From the NCBI RefSeq assembly GCF_964199755.1, contig NC_133901.1, positions 10,679,556 to 10,743,555 of the forward strand: a DNA stretch of 64,000 nt, written 5' to 3'. The notes under the pieces are model-generated. The model saw nothing but the letters and a program-made list of their open reading frames with translations. It did no database searches and was not told where the DNA came from. Source of the DNA: Larus michahellis (Eukaryota > Chordata > Aves > Charadriiformes > Laridae). Within the stretch, counting starts at the first letter, position 1. Every line of letters starts with the position of its first letter. Shown here one piece after another: positions 14,101 through 27,700 of the stretch. The position numbers were made by a program, and so were the translations under genes.

Positions 14101-17100
14101 CTTTCCTGCTGCCTTCAGCCTCAAAACCACCCTTTCCCACTTGGCGCCGCGCCAGGCACAAAAATGGCCATATGTCTGGAGATTGGTCCCACGCCCAAAG
14201 AGCCAGCAGGGAAAACTATGCCTTGTTCGAAAGCTCTTTGGGAACCGCTTGCGTAGCCCCACACACCTGGGGGCTGCAGGCTTTCCTGCTGCCTTCAGCC
14301 TCAAAACCACCCTTTCCCACTTGGCGCCGCGCCAGGCACAAAAATGCCCATATGTCTGGAGATTGGTCCCACGCCCAAAGAGCCTGCAGGGAAAACTATG
14401 CCTTCTACTAAAGCTCTTTGGGAACCGCTTGCGTAGCCCCACACACCTGGGGGCTGCAGGCTTTCCTGCTGCCTTCAGCCTCAAAACCACCCTTTCCCAC
14501 TTGGCGCCGCGCCAGGCACAAAACTGGCCATATGTCTTGAGACTGGTATTATGCCCAAAGAGACAGCAGGGAAAACTATGCCTTGTTCGAAAGCTCTTTG
14601 GGAACCGCTTGCGTAGCCCCACACACCTGCGGGCTGCAGGCTTTCCTGCTGCCTTCAGCCTCAAAACCACCCTTTCCCACTTGGCGCCGCGCCAGGCACA
14701 AAAATGGCCATATCTCTGGAGATTGGTCCCATGCGCAAGGAGCCAGCAGGGAAAACTATGCCTTGTTCTAAAGCTCTTTCGGAACCGCTTGCGTAGCCCC
14801 ACACACCTGGGGGCTGCAGGCTTTCCAGCTGCCTTCAGCCTCAAAACCACCCTTTCCCACTTGGCGCCGCGCCAGGCACAAAAATGGCCATATGTCTGGA
14901 GATTGGTCCCACGCCCAAAGAGCCAGCAGGGAAAACTATGCCTTGTTCTAAAGCTCTTTCGGAACCGCTTGCGTAGCCCCACACACCTGGGGGCTGCAGG
15001 CTTTCCTGCTGCCTTCAGCCTCAAAACCACCCTTTCCCACTTGGCGCCGCGCCAGGCACAAAAATGCCCATATGTCTTGAGACTGGTATTACGCCCAAAG
15101 AGACAGTAGGGAAAACTATGCCTTGTTCTAAAGTTCTTTGGGAAACTCTTACATAGTCCCACAGACCTGGGGGCTGCAGGCTTTCCAGCTGCCTTCAGCC
15201 TCAAAACCACCCTTTCCCACTTGGCGCCGCGCCAGGCACAAAAATGGCCATATGTCTGGAGATTGGTCCCACGCCCAAAGAGCCAGCAGGGAAAACTATG
15301 CCTTCTTCTAAAGCTCTTTCGGAACCGCTTGCGTAGCCCCACACACCTGGGGGCTGCAGGCTTTCCTGCTGCCTTCAGCCTCAAAACCACCCTTTCCCAC
15401 TTGGCGCCGCGCCAGGCACAAAAATGCCCATATGTCTGGAGATTGGTCCCACGCCCAAAGAGCCAGCAGGGAAAACTATGCCTTCTTCTAAAGCTCTTTG
15501 GGAACCGCTTGCGTAGCCCCACACACCTGCGGGCTGCAGGCTTTCCTGCTGCCTTCAGCCTCAAAACCACCCTTTCCCACTTGGCGCCGCGCCAGGCACA
15601 AAAATGGCCATATGTCTTGAGACTGGTCTTACGCCCAAAGAGCCAGCAGGGAAAACTATGCCTTGTTCTAAAGCTCTTTGGGAACCGCTTGCGTAGCCCC
15701 ACACACCTGGGGGCTGCAGGCTTTCCTGCTGCCTTCAGCCTCAAAACCACCCTTTCCCACTTGGCGCCGCGCCAGGCACAAAAATGCCCATATGTCTGGA
15801 GATTGGTCCCACGCCCAAAGAGCCTGCAGGGAAAACTATGCCTTCTACTAAAGCTCTTTGGGAACCGCTTGCGTAGCCCCACACACCTGGGGGCTGCAGG
15901 CTTTCCTGCTGCCTTCAGCCTCAAAACCACCCTTTCCCACTTGGCGCCGCGCCAGGCACAAAACTGGCCATATGTCTTGAGACTGGTATTATGCCCAAAG
16001 AGACAGCAGGGAAAACTATGCCTTGTTCGAAAGCTCTTTGGGAACCGCTTGCGTAGCCCCACACACCTGCGGGCTGCAGGCTTTCCTGCTGCCTTCAGCC
16101 TCAAAACCACCCTTTCCCACTTGGCGCCGCGCCAGGCACAAAAATGGCCATATCTCTGGAGATTGGTCCCATGCGCAAGGAGCCAGCAGGGAAAACTATG
16201 CCTTGTTCTAAAGCTCTTTCGGAACCGCTTGCGTAGCCCCACACACCTGGGGGCTGCAGGCTTTCCAGCTGCCTTCAGCCTCAAAACCACCCTTTCCCAC
16301 TTGGCGCCGCGCCAGGCACAAAAATGGCCATATGTCTGGAGATTGGTCCCACGCCCAAAGAGCCAGCAGGGAAAACTATGCCTTGTTCTAAAGCTCTTTC
16401 GGAACCGCTTGCGTAGCCCCACACACCTGGGGGCTGCAGGCTTTCCTGCTGCCTTCAGCCTCAAAACCACCCTTTCCCACTTGGCGCCGCGCCAGGCACA
16501 AAAATGCCCATATGTCTTGAGACTGGTATTACGCCCAAAGAGACAGTAGGGAAAACTATGCCTTGTTCTAAAGTTCTTTGGGAAACTCTTACATAGTCCC
16601 ACAGACCTGGGGGCTGCAGGCTTTCCAGCTGCCTTCAGCCTCAAAACCACCCTTTCCCACTTGGCGCCGCGCCAGGCACAAAAATGGCCATATGTCTGGA
16701 GATTGGTCCCACGCCCAAAGAGCCAGCAGGGAAAACTATGCCTTCTTCTAAAGCTCTTTCGGAACCGCTTGCGTAGCCCCACACACCTGGGGGCTGCAGG
16801 CTTTCCTGCTGCCTTCAGCCTCAAAACCACCCTTTCCCACTTGGCGCCGCGCCAGGCACAAAAATGCCCATATGTCTGGAGATTGGTCCCACGCCCAAAG
16901 AGCCAGCAGGGAAAACTATGCCTTCTTCTAAAGCTCTTTGGGAACCGCTTGCGTAGCCCCACACACCTGCGGGCTGCAGGCTTTCCTGCTGCCTTCAGCC
17001 TCAAAACCACCCTTTCCCACTTGGCGCCGCGCCAGGCACAAAAATGGCCATATGTCTTGAGACTGGTCTTACGCCCAAAGAGCCAGCAGGGAAAACTATG

Positions 17101-20100
17101 CCTTGTTCTAAAGCTCTTTGGGAACCGCTTGCGTAGCCCCACACACCTGGGGGCTGCAGGCTTTCCTGCTGCCTTCAGCCTCAAAACCACCCTTTCCCAC
17201 TTGGCGCCGCGCCAGGCACAAAAATGGCCATATGTCTGGAGATTGGTCCCACGCGCAAGGAGCCAGCAGGGAAAACTATGCCTTGTTCTAAAGCTCTTTG
17301 GGAACCGCTTGCGTAGCCCCACACACCTGGGGGCTGCAGGCTTTCCAGCTGCCTTCAGCCTCAAAACCACCCTTTCCCACTTGGCGCCGCGCCAGGCACA
17401 AAAATGGCCATATGTCTGGAGATTGGTCCCACGCCCAAAGAGCCAGCAGGGAAAACTATGCCTTGTTCTAAAGCTCTTTCGGAACCGCTTGCGTAGCCCC
17501 ACACACCTGCGGGCTGCAGGCTTTCCTGCTGCCTTCAGCCTCAAAACCACCCTTTCCCACTTGGCGCCGCGCCAGGCACAAAAATGGCCATATGTCTGGA
17601 GACTGGTCCCACACCCAAAGATCCAGCAGGGAAAAATATGCCTTGTTCTAAAGCTCTTTGGGAAACTCTTGCATAGCCCCACACACCTGGGGGCTGCAGG
17701 CTTTCCAGCTGCCTTCAGCCTCAAAACCACCCTTTCCCACTTGGCGCCGCGCCAGGCACAAAAATGGCCATATGTCTGGAGACTGGTCCCACGCCCAAAG
17801 AGCCAGCAGGGAAAACTATGCCTTGTTCTAAAGCTCTTTGGGAACCGCTTGCGTAGCCCCACACACCTGGGGGCTGCAGGCTTTCCAGCTGCCTTCAGCC
17901 TCAAAACCACCCTTTCCCACTTGGCGCCGCGCCAGGCACAAAAATGGCCATATGTCTGGAGATTGGTCCCACGCCTAAAGAGCCAGGAGGGAAAACTATG
18001 CCTTGTTCTAAAGCTCTTTGGGAACCGCTTGCGTAGCCCCACACACCTGGGGGCTGCAGGCTTTCCTGCTGCCTTCAGCCTCAAAACCACCCTTTCCCAC
18101 TTGGCGCCGCGCCAGGCACAAAAATGCCCATATGTCTGGAGATTGGTCCCACGCCCAAAGAGCCAGCAGGGAAAACTATGCCTTCTACTAAAGCTCTTTG
18201 GGAACCGCTTGCGTAGCCCCACACACCTGGGGGCTGCAGGCTTTCCTGCTGCCTTCAGCCTCAAAACCACCCTTTCCCACTTGGCGCCGCGCCAGGCACA
18301 AAAATGGCCATATGTCTGGAGACTGGTCCCACGCCCAAAGAGCCAGCAGGGAAAACTATGTCTTCTTCTAAAGCTCTTTGGGAAACTCTTGCATAGCCCC
18401 ACACACCTGGGGGCTGCAGGCTTTCCTGCTGCCCTCAGCCTCAAAACCACCCTTTCCCACTTGGCGCCGCGCCAGGCACAAAAATGGCCATATGTCTGGA
18501 GACTGGTCCCACGCCCAAAGAGCCAGCAGGGAAAACTATGTCTTCTTCTAAAGCTCTTTGGGAAACTCTTGCATAGCCCCACACACCTGCGGGCTGCAGG
18601 CTTTCCTGCTGCCTTCAGCCTCAAAACCACCCTTTCCCACTTGGCGCCGCGCTAGGCACAAAAATGGCCATATGTCTGGAGATTGGTCCCACGCCCAAAG
18701 AGCCAGCAGGGAAAACTATGTCTTGTTCTAAAGCTCTTTCGGAACCGCTTGCGTAGCCCCACACACCTGGGGGCTGCAGGCTTTCCTGCTGCCTTCAGCC
18801 TCAAAACCACCCTTTCCCACTTGGCGCCGCGCCAGGCACAAAAATGGCCATATGTCTGGAGATTGGTCCCACGCCCAAAGAGCCAGCAGGGAAAACTATA
18901 CCTTGTTCTAAAGCTCTTTCGGAACCGCTTGCGTAGCCCCACACACCTGGGGGCTGCAGGCTTTCCTGCTGCCTTCAGCCTCAAAACCACCCTTTCCCAC
19001 TTGGCGCCGCGCCAGGCACAAAAATGGCCATATGTCTGGAGACTGGTCCCCTGCCCAAAGAGCCAGCAGGGAAAACTATGCCTTGTTCTAAAGCTCTTTC
19101 GGAACCGCTTGCGTAGCCCCACACACCTGCGGGCTGCAGGCTTTCCTGCTGCCTTCAGCCTCAAAACCACCCTTTCCCACTTGGCGCCGCGCCAGGCACA
19201 AAAATGGCCATATGTCTGGAGACTGGTCCCCTGCCCAAAGAGCCAGCAGGGAAAACTATGACTTGTTCTAAAGCTCTTTGGGAACCGCTTGCGTAGCCCC
19301 ACACACCTGGGGGCTGCAGGCTTTCCAGCTGCCTTCAGCCTCAAAACCACCCTTTCCCACTTGGCGCCGCGCCAGGCACAAAAATGGCCATATGTCTGGA
19401 GATTGGTCCCACGCCTAAAGAGCCAGGAGGGAAAACTATGCCTTGTTCTAAAGCTCTTTCGGAACCGCTTGCGTAGCCCCACACACCTGGGGGCTGCAGG
19501 CTTTCCTGCTGCCTTCAGCCTCAAAACCACCCTTTCCCACTTGGCGCCGCGCCAGGCACAAAAATGCCCATATGTCTGGAGATTGGTCCCACGCCCAAAG
19601 AGCCAGCAGGGAAAACTATGCCTTCTACTAAAGGTCTTTGGGAACCGCTTGCGTAGCCCCACACACCTGGGGGCTGCAGGCTTTCCTGCTGCCTTCAGCC
19701 TCAAAACCACCCTTTCCCACTTGGCGCCGCGCCAGGCACAAAAATGGCCATATGTCTGGAGACTGGTCCCACGCCCAAAGAGCCAGCAGGGAAAACTATG
19801 TCTTCTTCTAAAGCTCTTTGGGAAACTCTTGCATAGCCCCACACACCTGGGGGCTGCAGGCTTTCCTGCTGCCCTCAGCCTCAAAACCACCCTTTCCCAC
19901 TTGGCGCCGCGCCAGGCACAAAAATGGCCATATGTCTGGAGACTGGTCCCCTGCCCAAAGAGCAAGCAGGGAAAACTATGTCTTCTTCTAAAGCTCTTTG
20001 GGAAACTCTTGCATAGCCCCACACACCTGCGGGCTGCAGGCTTTCCTGCTGCCTTCAGCCTCAAAACCACCCTTTCCCACTTGGCGCCGCGCTAGGCACA

Positions 20101-20880
20101 AAAATGGCCATATGTCTGGAGATTGGTCCCACGCCCAAAGAGCCAGCAGGGAAAACTATGTCTTGTTCTAAAGCTCTTTCGGAACCGCTTGCGTAGCCCC
20201 ACACACCTGGGGGCTGCAGGCTTTCCTGCTGCCTTCAGCCTCAAAACCACCCTTTCCCACTTGGCGCCGCGCCAGGCACAAAAATGGCCATATGTCTGGA
20301 GATTGGTCCCACGCCCAAAGAGCCAGCAGGGAAAACTATATCTTGTTCTAAAGCTCTTTCGGAACCGCTTGCGTAGCCCCACACACCTGGGGGCTGCAGG
20401 CTTTCCTGCTGCCTTCAGCCTCAAAACCACCCTTTCCCACTTGGCGCCGCGCCAGGCACAAAAATGGCCATATGTCTGGAGACTGGTCCCCTGCCCAAAG
20501 AGCCAGGAGGGAAAACTATGCCTTGTTCTAAAGCTCTTTCGGAACCGCTTGCGTAGCCCCACACACCTGCGGGCTGCAGGCTTTCCTGCTGCCTTCAGCC
20601 TCAAAACCACCCTTTCCCACTTGGCGCCGCGCCAGGCACAAAAATGGCCATATGTCTGGAGACTGGTCCCACACCCAAAGATCCAGCAGGGGAAAATGTG
20701 CCTTGTTCTAAAGCTCTTTGGGAAACTCTTGCATAGCCCCACAGACCTGGGGGCTGCAGGCTTTCCAGCTGCCTTCAGCCTCAAAACCACCCTTTCCCAC
20801 TTGGCGCCGCGCTAGGCACAAAAATGGCCATATGTCTTGAGACTGGTATTACGCCCAAAGAGACAGCAGGGAAAACTATG
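6841..20880 (+). repeat. About 33-monomer higher-order repeat, second copy expanded
   Basis: Bases 6841-9300 match 12,781-15,240 at an offset of 5,940 bp (33 monomers), sharing rare variants such as tcttcttata (7021 and 12,961), ccttctacta (8461 and 14,401) and tatctctgga with atgcgcaagg (8761 and 14,701). Further right the offset changes: 9361-10,560 corresponds to 16,921-18,120 (offset 7,560) and 11,701-12,180 to 19,621-20,100 (offset 7,920). The second copy has therefore gained monomers by internal duplications. An 8-monomer step also links 18,661-19,080 with 20,101-20,520, nearly identical. Confidence 0.85.
14231..17220 (+). repeat. Perfect 1,440-bp (8-monomer) tandem duplication
   Basis: Comparing the sequence with itself at an offset of 1,440 bp, I find no difference from about 14,231-15,780 against 15,671-17,220, including rare variants aaactggcca (14,521 and 15,961) and agcctgcagg (14,341 and 15,781). 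Neighbouring monomers differ from each other at several bases. This pair must therefore be a very recent duplication or a recent conversion event, or an assembly duplication. Confidence 0.9.
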
Positions 20881-21780
20881 CCTTGTTCTAAAGTTCTTTG
20901 GGAAACTCTTACATAGCCCCACAGACCTGGGGGCTGCAGGCTTTCCTGCTGCCTTCAGCCTCAAAACCACCCTTTCCCACTTGGCGCCGCGCCAGGCACA
21001 AAAATGGCCATATGTCTGGAGATTGGTCCCACGCCCAAAGAGCCTGCAGGGAAAACTATGCCTTGTTCTAAAGCTCTTTGGGAACCGCTTGCGTAGCCCC
21101 ACACACCTGGGGGCTGCAGGCTTTCCTGCTGCCTTCAGCCTCAAAACCACCCTTTCCCACTTGGCGCCGCGCCAGGCACAAAAATGGCCATATGTCTGGA
21201 GACTGGTCCCACGCCCAAAGAGCCAGCAGGGAAAACTATGTCTTCTTCTAAAGCTCTTTGGGAACCGCTTGCGTAGCCCCACACACCTAGGGGCTGCAGG
21301 CTTTCCTGCTGCCTTCAGCCTCAAAACCACCCTTTCCCACTTGGCGCCACGCCAGGCACAAAAATGGCCATATGGCTGGAGATTGGTCCCACGCCCAAAG
21401 ATCCAGCAGGGAAAACTATGCCTTGTTCTAAAGCTCTTTCGGAACCGCTTGCGTAGCCCCACACACCTGGGGGCTGCAGGCTTTCCAGCTGCCTTCAGCC
21501 TCAAAACCACCCTTTCCCACTTGGCGCCGCGCCAGGCACAAAAATGGCCTTATGTCTTGAGACTGGTATTACGCCCAAAGAGCCAGCAGGGAAAACTATG
21601 CCTTGTTCTAAAGGTCTTTGGGAAACTCTTACATAGCCCCACACACCTGGGGGCTGCAGGCTTTCCTGCTGCCTTCAGCCTCAAAACCACCCTTTCCCAC
21701 TTGGCGCCGCGCCAGGCACAAAAATGGCCATATGTCTGGAGATTGGTCCCACGCCCAAAGAGCCAGCAGGGAAAACTATG

Positions 21781-24700
21781 TCTTCTTCTAAAGCTCTTTG
21801 GGAAACTCTTGCATAGCCCCACACACCTGCGGGCTGCAGGCTTTCCTGCTGCCTTCAGCCTCAAAACCACCCTTTCCCACGTGGCGCCGCGCTAGGCACA
21901 AAAATGGCCAAATGTCTGGAGATTGGTCCCACGCCCAAAGAGCCAGCAGGGAAAACTATGCCTTGTTCGAAAGCTCCTTGGGAAACTCTTGCATAGCCCC
22001 ACACACCTGGGGGCTGCAGGCTTTCCTGCTGCCTTCAGCCTCAAAACCACCCTTTCCCACTTGGCGCCGCGCCAGGCACAAAAATGGCCGTATGTCTGGA
22101 GACTGGTCCCACGCCCAAAGAGCCAGCAGGGAAAACTATGTCTTCTTCTAAAGCACTTTCGGAAACTCTTGCATAGCCCCACAGACCTGGGGGTTGCAGG
22201 CTTTCCTGCTGCCTTCAGCCTCAAAACCACCCTTTCCCACTTGGCGCCGCGCTAGGCACAAAAATGGCCATATGTCTGGAGATTGGTCCCACACCCAAAG
22301 ATCCAGCAGGGAAAATTATGCCTTGTTCTAAAGATCTTTCGGAACCGCTTGCTTAGCCCCACACACCTGGGGGCTGCAGGCTTTCCAGCTGCCTTCAGCC
22401 TCAAAACCACCCTTTCCCACTTGGCGCCGCGCTAGGCACAAAAATGGCCATATGTCTTGAGACTGGTATTACGCCCAAAGAGCCAGCAGGGAAAACTATG
22501 TCTTCTTCTAAAGCTCTTTCGGAAACTCTTGCATAGCCCCACAGACCTGGGGGTTGCAGGCTTTCCTGCTGCCTTCAGCCTCAAAACCACCCTTTCCCAC
22601 TTGGCGCCGCGCTAGGCACAAAAATGGCCATATGTCTGGAGATTGGTCCCACGCCCAAAGAGCCAGCAGGGAAAACTATGCCTTGTTCTAAAGCTCTTTG
22701 GGAAACTCTTGCATAGCCCCACAGACCTGGGGGCTGCAGGCTTTCCTGCTGCCTTCAGCCTCAAAACCACCCTTTCCCACTTGGTGCCGCGCCAGGCACA
22801 AAAATGGCCATATGTCTGGAGACTGGTCCCACACCCAAAGATCCAGCAGGGGAAAATATGCCTTGTTCTAAAGCTCTTTGGGAAACTCTTGCATAGCCCC
22901 ACACACCTGGGGGCTGCAGGCTTTCCAGCTGCCTTCAGCCTCAAAACCACCCTTTCCCACTTGGCGCCGCGCCAGGCACAAAAATGGCCATATGTCTTGA
23001 GACTGGTCTTACGCCCAAAGAGCCAGCAGGGAAAACTATGCCTTGTTCTAAAGGTCTTTGGGAAACTCTTACATAGCCCCACAGACCTGGGGGCTGCAGG
23101 CTTTCCTGCTGCCTTCAGCCTCAAAACCACCCTTTCCCACTTGGCGCTGCGCCAGGCACAAAAATGGCCATATGTCTGGAGATTGGTCCCACGCCCAAAG
23201 AGCCAGCAGGGAAAACTATGTCTTCTTCTAAAGCTCTTTGGGAAACTCTTGCATAGCCCCACACACCTGGGGGCTGCAGGCTTTCCAGCTGCCTTCAGCC
23301 TCAAAACCACCCTTTCCCACTTGGCGCCGCGCTAGGCACAAAAATGGCCAAATGTCTTGAGACTGGTCCCACGCCCAAAGAGCCAGCAGGGAAAACTATG
23401 CCTTGTTCTAAAGCTCCTTGGGCAACTCTTGCATAGCCCCACACACCTGGGGGCTGCAGGCTTTCCAGCTGCCTTCAGCCTCAAAACCACCGTTTCCCAC
23501 TTGGCGCCGCGCCAGGCACAAAAATGGCCATATGTCTTGAGACTGGTCCCACGCCCAAAGAGCCAGCAGGGAAAACTATGTCTTCTTCTAAAGCTCTTTC
23601 GGAAACTCTTGCATAGCCCCACACACCTGGGGGCTGCAGGCTTTCCAGCTGCCTTCAGCCTCAAAACCACCCTTTCCCACTTGGCGCCGCGCTAGGCACA
23701 AAAATGGCCATATGTCTGGAGATTGGTCCCACGCCTAAAGAGCCAGCAGGGAAAACTATGCCTTGTTCTAAACCTCTTTGGGAAACTCTTGCATAGCCCC
23801 ACAGACCTGGGGGCTGCAGGCTTTCCTGCTGCCTTCAGCCTCAAAACCACCCTTTCCCACTTGGCACCGCGCCAGGCACAAAAATGGCCATATGTCTGGA
23901 GACTGGTCCCACGCCCAAAGAGCCAGCAGGGAAAACTATGTCTTCTTCTAAAGCTCTTTGGGAAACTCTTGCATAGCCCCACACACCTGGGGGCTGCAGG
24001 CTTTCCTGCTGCCTTCAGCCTCAAAACCACCCTTTCCCACTTGGCGCCGCGCCAGGCACAAAAATGGCCATATGGCTGGAGATTGGTCCCTCGCCCAAAG
24101 AGCCAGCAGAGAAAACTATGCCTTGTTCTAAAGCTCTTTGGGAAACTCTTGCATAGCCCCACAGACCTGGGGGCTGCAGGCTTTCCTGCTGCCTTCAGCC
24201 TCAAAACCACCCTTTCCCACTTGGCGCCGCGCTAGGCACAAAAATGGCCATATGTCTTGAGACTGGTCCCACGCCCAAAGAGCAAGCAGGGAAAACTATG
24301 TCTTCTTCTAAAGCTCTTTGGGAAACTCTTGCATAGCCCCACACACCTGGGGGCTGCAGGCTTTCCAGCTGCCTTCAGCCTCAAAACCACCCTTTCCCAC
24401 TTGGCGCCGCGCCAGGCACAAAAATGGCCATATGTCTGGAGATTGGTCCCACGCCCAAAGAGCCAGCAGGGAAAACTATGCCTTGTTCTAAACATCTTTG
24501 GGAAACTCTTGCATAGCCCCACACACCTGGGGGCTGCAGGCTTTCCTGCTGCCTTCAGCCTCAAAACCACCCTTTCCCACTTGGCGCCGCGCCAGGCACA
24601 AAAATGGCCATATGTCTGGAGACTGGTCCCACGCCCAAAGAGCCAGCAGGGAAAACTATGTCTTCTTCTAAAGCTCTTTGGGAAACTCTTGCATAGCCCC

Positions 24701-27700
24701 ACACACCTGGGGGCTGCAGGCTTTCCTGCTGCCTTCAGCCTCAAAACCACCCTTTCCCACTTGGCGCCGCGCCAGGCACAAAAATGGCCATATGTCTGGA
24801 GATTGGTCCCTCGCCCAAAGAGCCAGCAGGGAAAACTATGCCTTGTTCTAAAGCTCTTTGGGAAACTCTTGCATAGCCCCACACACCTGGGGGCTGCAGG
24901 CTTTCCAGCTGCCTTCAGCCTCAAAACCACCCTTTCCCACTTGGCGCCGCGCAGGCACAAAAATGGCCATATGTCTGGAGATTGGTCCCACGCCCAAAGA
25001 GCCAGCAGGGAAAACTATGCCTTGTTCTAAAGCTCTTTGGGAAACTCTTGCATAGCCCCACACACCTGGGGGCTGCAGGCTTTCCTGCTGCCTTCAGCCT
25101 CAAAACCACCCTTTCCCACTTGGCGCCGCGCCAGGCACAAAAATGGCCAAATGTCTGGAGATTGGTCCCCTGCCCAAAGAGCCAGCAAGGAAAACTATGC
25201 CTTGTTCTAAAGCTCTTTGGGAAACTCTTGAATAGCCCCACAGACCTGGGGGCTGCAGGCTTTCCTGCTGCCTTCAGCCTCAAAACCACCCTTTCCCACT
25301 TGGCGCCGCGCTAGGCACAAAAATGGCCATATGTCTTGAGACTGGTCCCACGCCCAAAGAGCCAGCAGGGAAAACTATATCTTCTTCTAAAGCTCTTTGG
25401 GAAACTCTTGCATAGCCCCACACACCTGGGGGCTGCAGGCTTTCCAGCTGCCTTCAGCCTCAAAACCACCCTTTCCCACTTGGCGCCGCGCCAGCCACAA
25501 AAATGGCCATATGTCTGGAGACTGGTCCCCTGCCCAAAGAGCAAGCAGGGAAAACTATGTCTTCTTCTAAAGCTCTTTGGGAAACTCTTGCATAGCCCCA
25601 CACACCTGGGGGCTGCAGGCTTTCCTGCTGCCTTCAGCCTCAAAACCACCCTTTCCCACTTGGCGCCACGCTAGGCACAAAAATGGCCATATGTCTGGAG
25701 ATTGGTCCCACGCTCAAAGAGCCAGCAGGGAAAACTATGTCTTGTTCTAAAGCTCTTTCGGAACCGCTTGCGTAGCCCCACACACCTGGGGGCTGCAGGC
25801 TTTCCTGCTGCCTTCAGCCTCAAAACCACCCTTTCCCACTTGGCGCCGCGCCAGGCACAAAAATGGCCATATGTCTGGAGATTGGTCCCACGCCCAAAGA
25901 GCCAGCAGGGAAAACTATGCCTTGTTCTAAAGATCTTTCGGAACCGCTTACATAGCCCCACAGACCTGGGGGCTGCAGGCTTTCCTGCTGCCTTCAGCCT
26001 CAAAACCACCCTTTCCCACTTGGCGCCGAGCCAGGCACAAAAATGGCCATATGTCTGGAGACTGGTCCCACACCCAAAGATCCAGCAGCGGAAAATATGC
26101 CTTGTTCTAAAGCTCTTTGGGAAACTCTTGCATAGCCCCACACACCTGGGGGCTGCAGGCTTCCCAGCTGCCTTCAGCCTCAAAACCACCCTTTCCCACT
26201 TGGCGCCGCGCCAGGCACAAAAATGGCCATATGTCTGGAGACTGGTCCCACGCCCAAAGAGCCAGCAGGGAAAACTATGCCTTGTTCTAAAGTTCTTTGG
26301 GAAACTCTTACATAGCCCCAAACACCTGGGGGCTGCAGGCTTTCCTGCTGCCTTCAGCCTCAAAACCACCCTTTCCCACTTGGCGCCGCGCCAGGCACAA
26401 AAATGGCCATATGTCTGGAGACTGGTCCCACGCCCAAAGAGCCAGCAGGGAAAACTATGTCTTCTTCTAAAGCTCTTTGGGAAACTCTTGCATAGCCCCA
26501 CACACGTGCGGGCTGCAGGCTTTCCTGCTGCCTTCAGCCTCAAAACCACCCTTTCCCACTTGGCGCCGCGCTAGGCACAAAAATGGCCAAATGTCTTGAG
26601 ACTGGTCCCACGCCCAAAGAGCCAGCAGGGAAAACTATGCCTTGTTCTAAAGCTCCTTGGGCAACTCTTGCATAGCCCCACACACCTGGGGGCTGCAGGC
26701 TTTCCAGCTGCCTTCAGCCTCAAAACCACCGTTTCCCACTTGGCGCCGCGCCAGGCACAAAAATGGCCATATGTCTTGAGACTGGTCCCACGCCCAAAGA
26801 GCCAGCAGGGAAAACTATGTCTTCTTCTAAAGCTCTTTCGGAAACTCTTGCATAGCCCCACACACCTGGGGGCTGCAGGCTTTCCAGCTGCCTTCAGCCT
26901 CAAAACCACCCTTTCCCACTTGGCGCCGCGCTAGGCACAAAAATGGCCATATGTCTGGAGATTGGTCCCACGCCTAAAGAGCCAGCAGGGAAAACTATGC
27001 CTTGTTCTAAACCTCTTTGGGAAACTCTTGCATAGCCCCACAGACCTGGGGGCTGCAGGCTTTCCTGCTGCCTTCAGCCTCAAAACCACCCTTTCCCACT
27101 TGGCACCGCGCCAGGCACAAAAATGGCCATATGTCTGGAGACTGGTCCCACGCCCAAAGAGCCAGCAGGGAAAACTATGTCTTCTTCTAAAGCTCTTTGG
27201 GAAACTCTTGCATAGCCCCACACACCTGGGGGCTGCAGGCTTTCCAGCTGCCTTCAGCCTCAAAACCACCCTTTCCCACTTGGCGCCGCGCCAGGCACAA
27301 AAATGGCCATATGTCTGGAGATTGGTCCCTCGCCCAAAGAGCCAGCAGGGAAAACTATGCCTTGTTCTAAAGCTCTTTGGGAAACTCTTGCATAGCCCCA
27401 CACACCTGGGGGCTGCAGGCTTTCCAGCTGCCTTCAGCCTCAAAACCACCCTTTCCCACTTGGCGCCGCGCAGGCACAAAAATGGCCATATGTCTGGAGA
27501 TTGGTCCCACGCCCAAAGAGCCAGCAGGGAAAACTATGCCTTGTTCTAAAGCTCTTTGGGAAACTCTTGCATAGCCCCACACACCTGGGGGCTGCAGGCT
27601 TTCCTGCTGCCTTCAGCCTCAAAACCACCCTTTCCCACTTGGCGCCGCGCCAGGCACAAAAATGGCCAAATGTCTGGAGATTGGTCCCCTGCCCAAAGAG

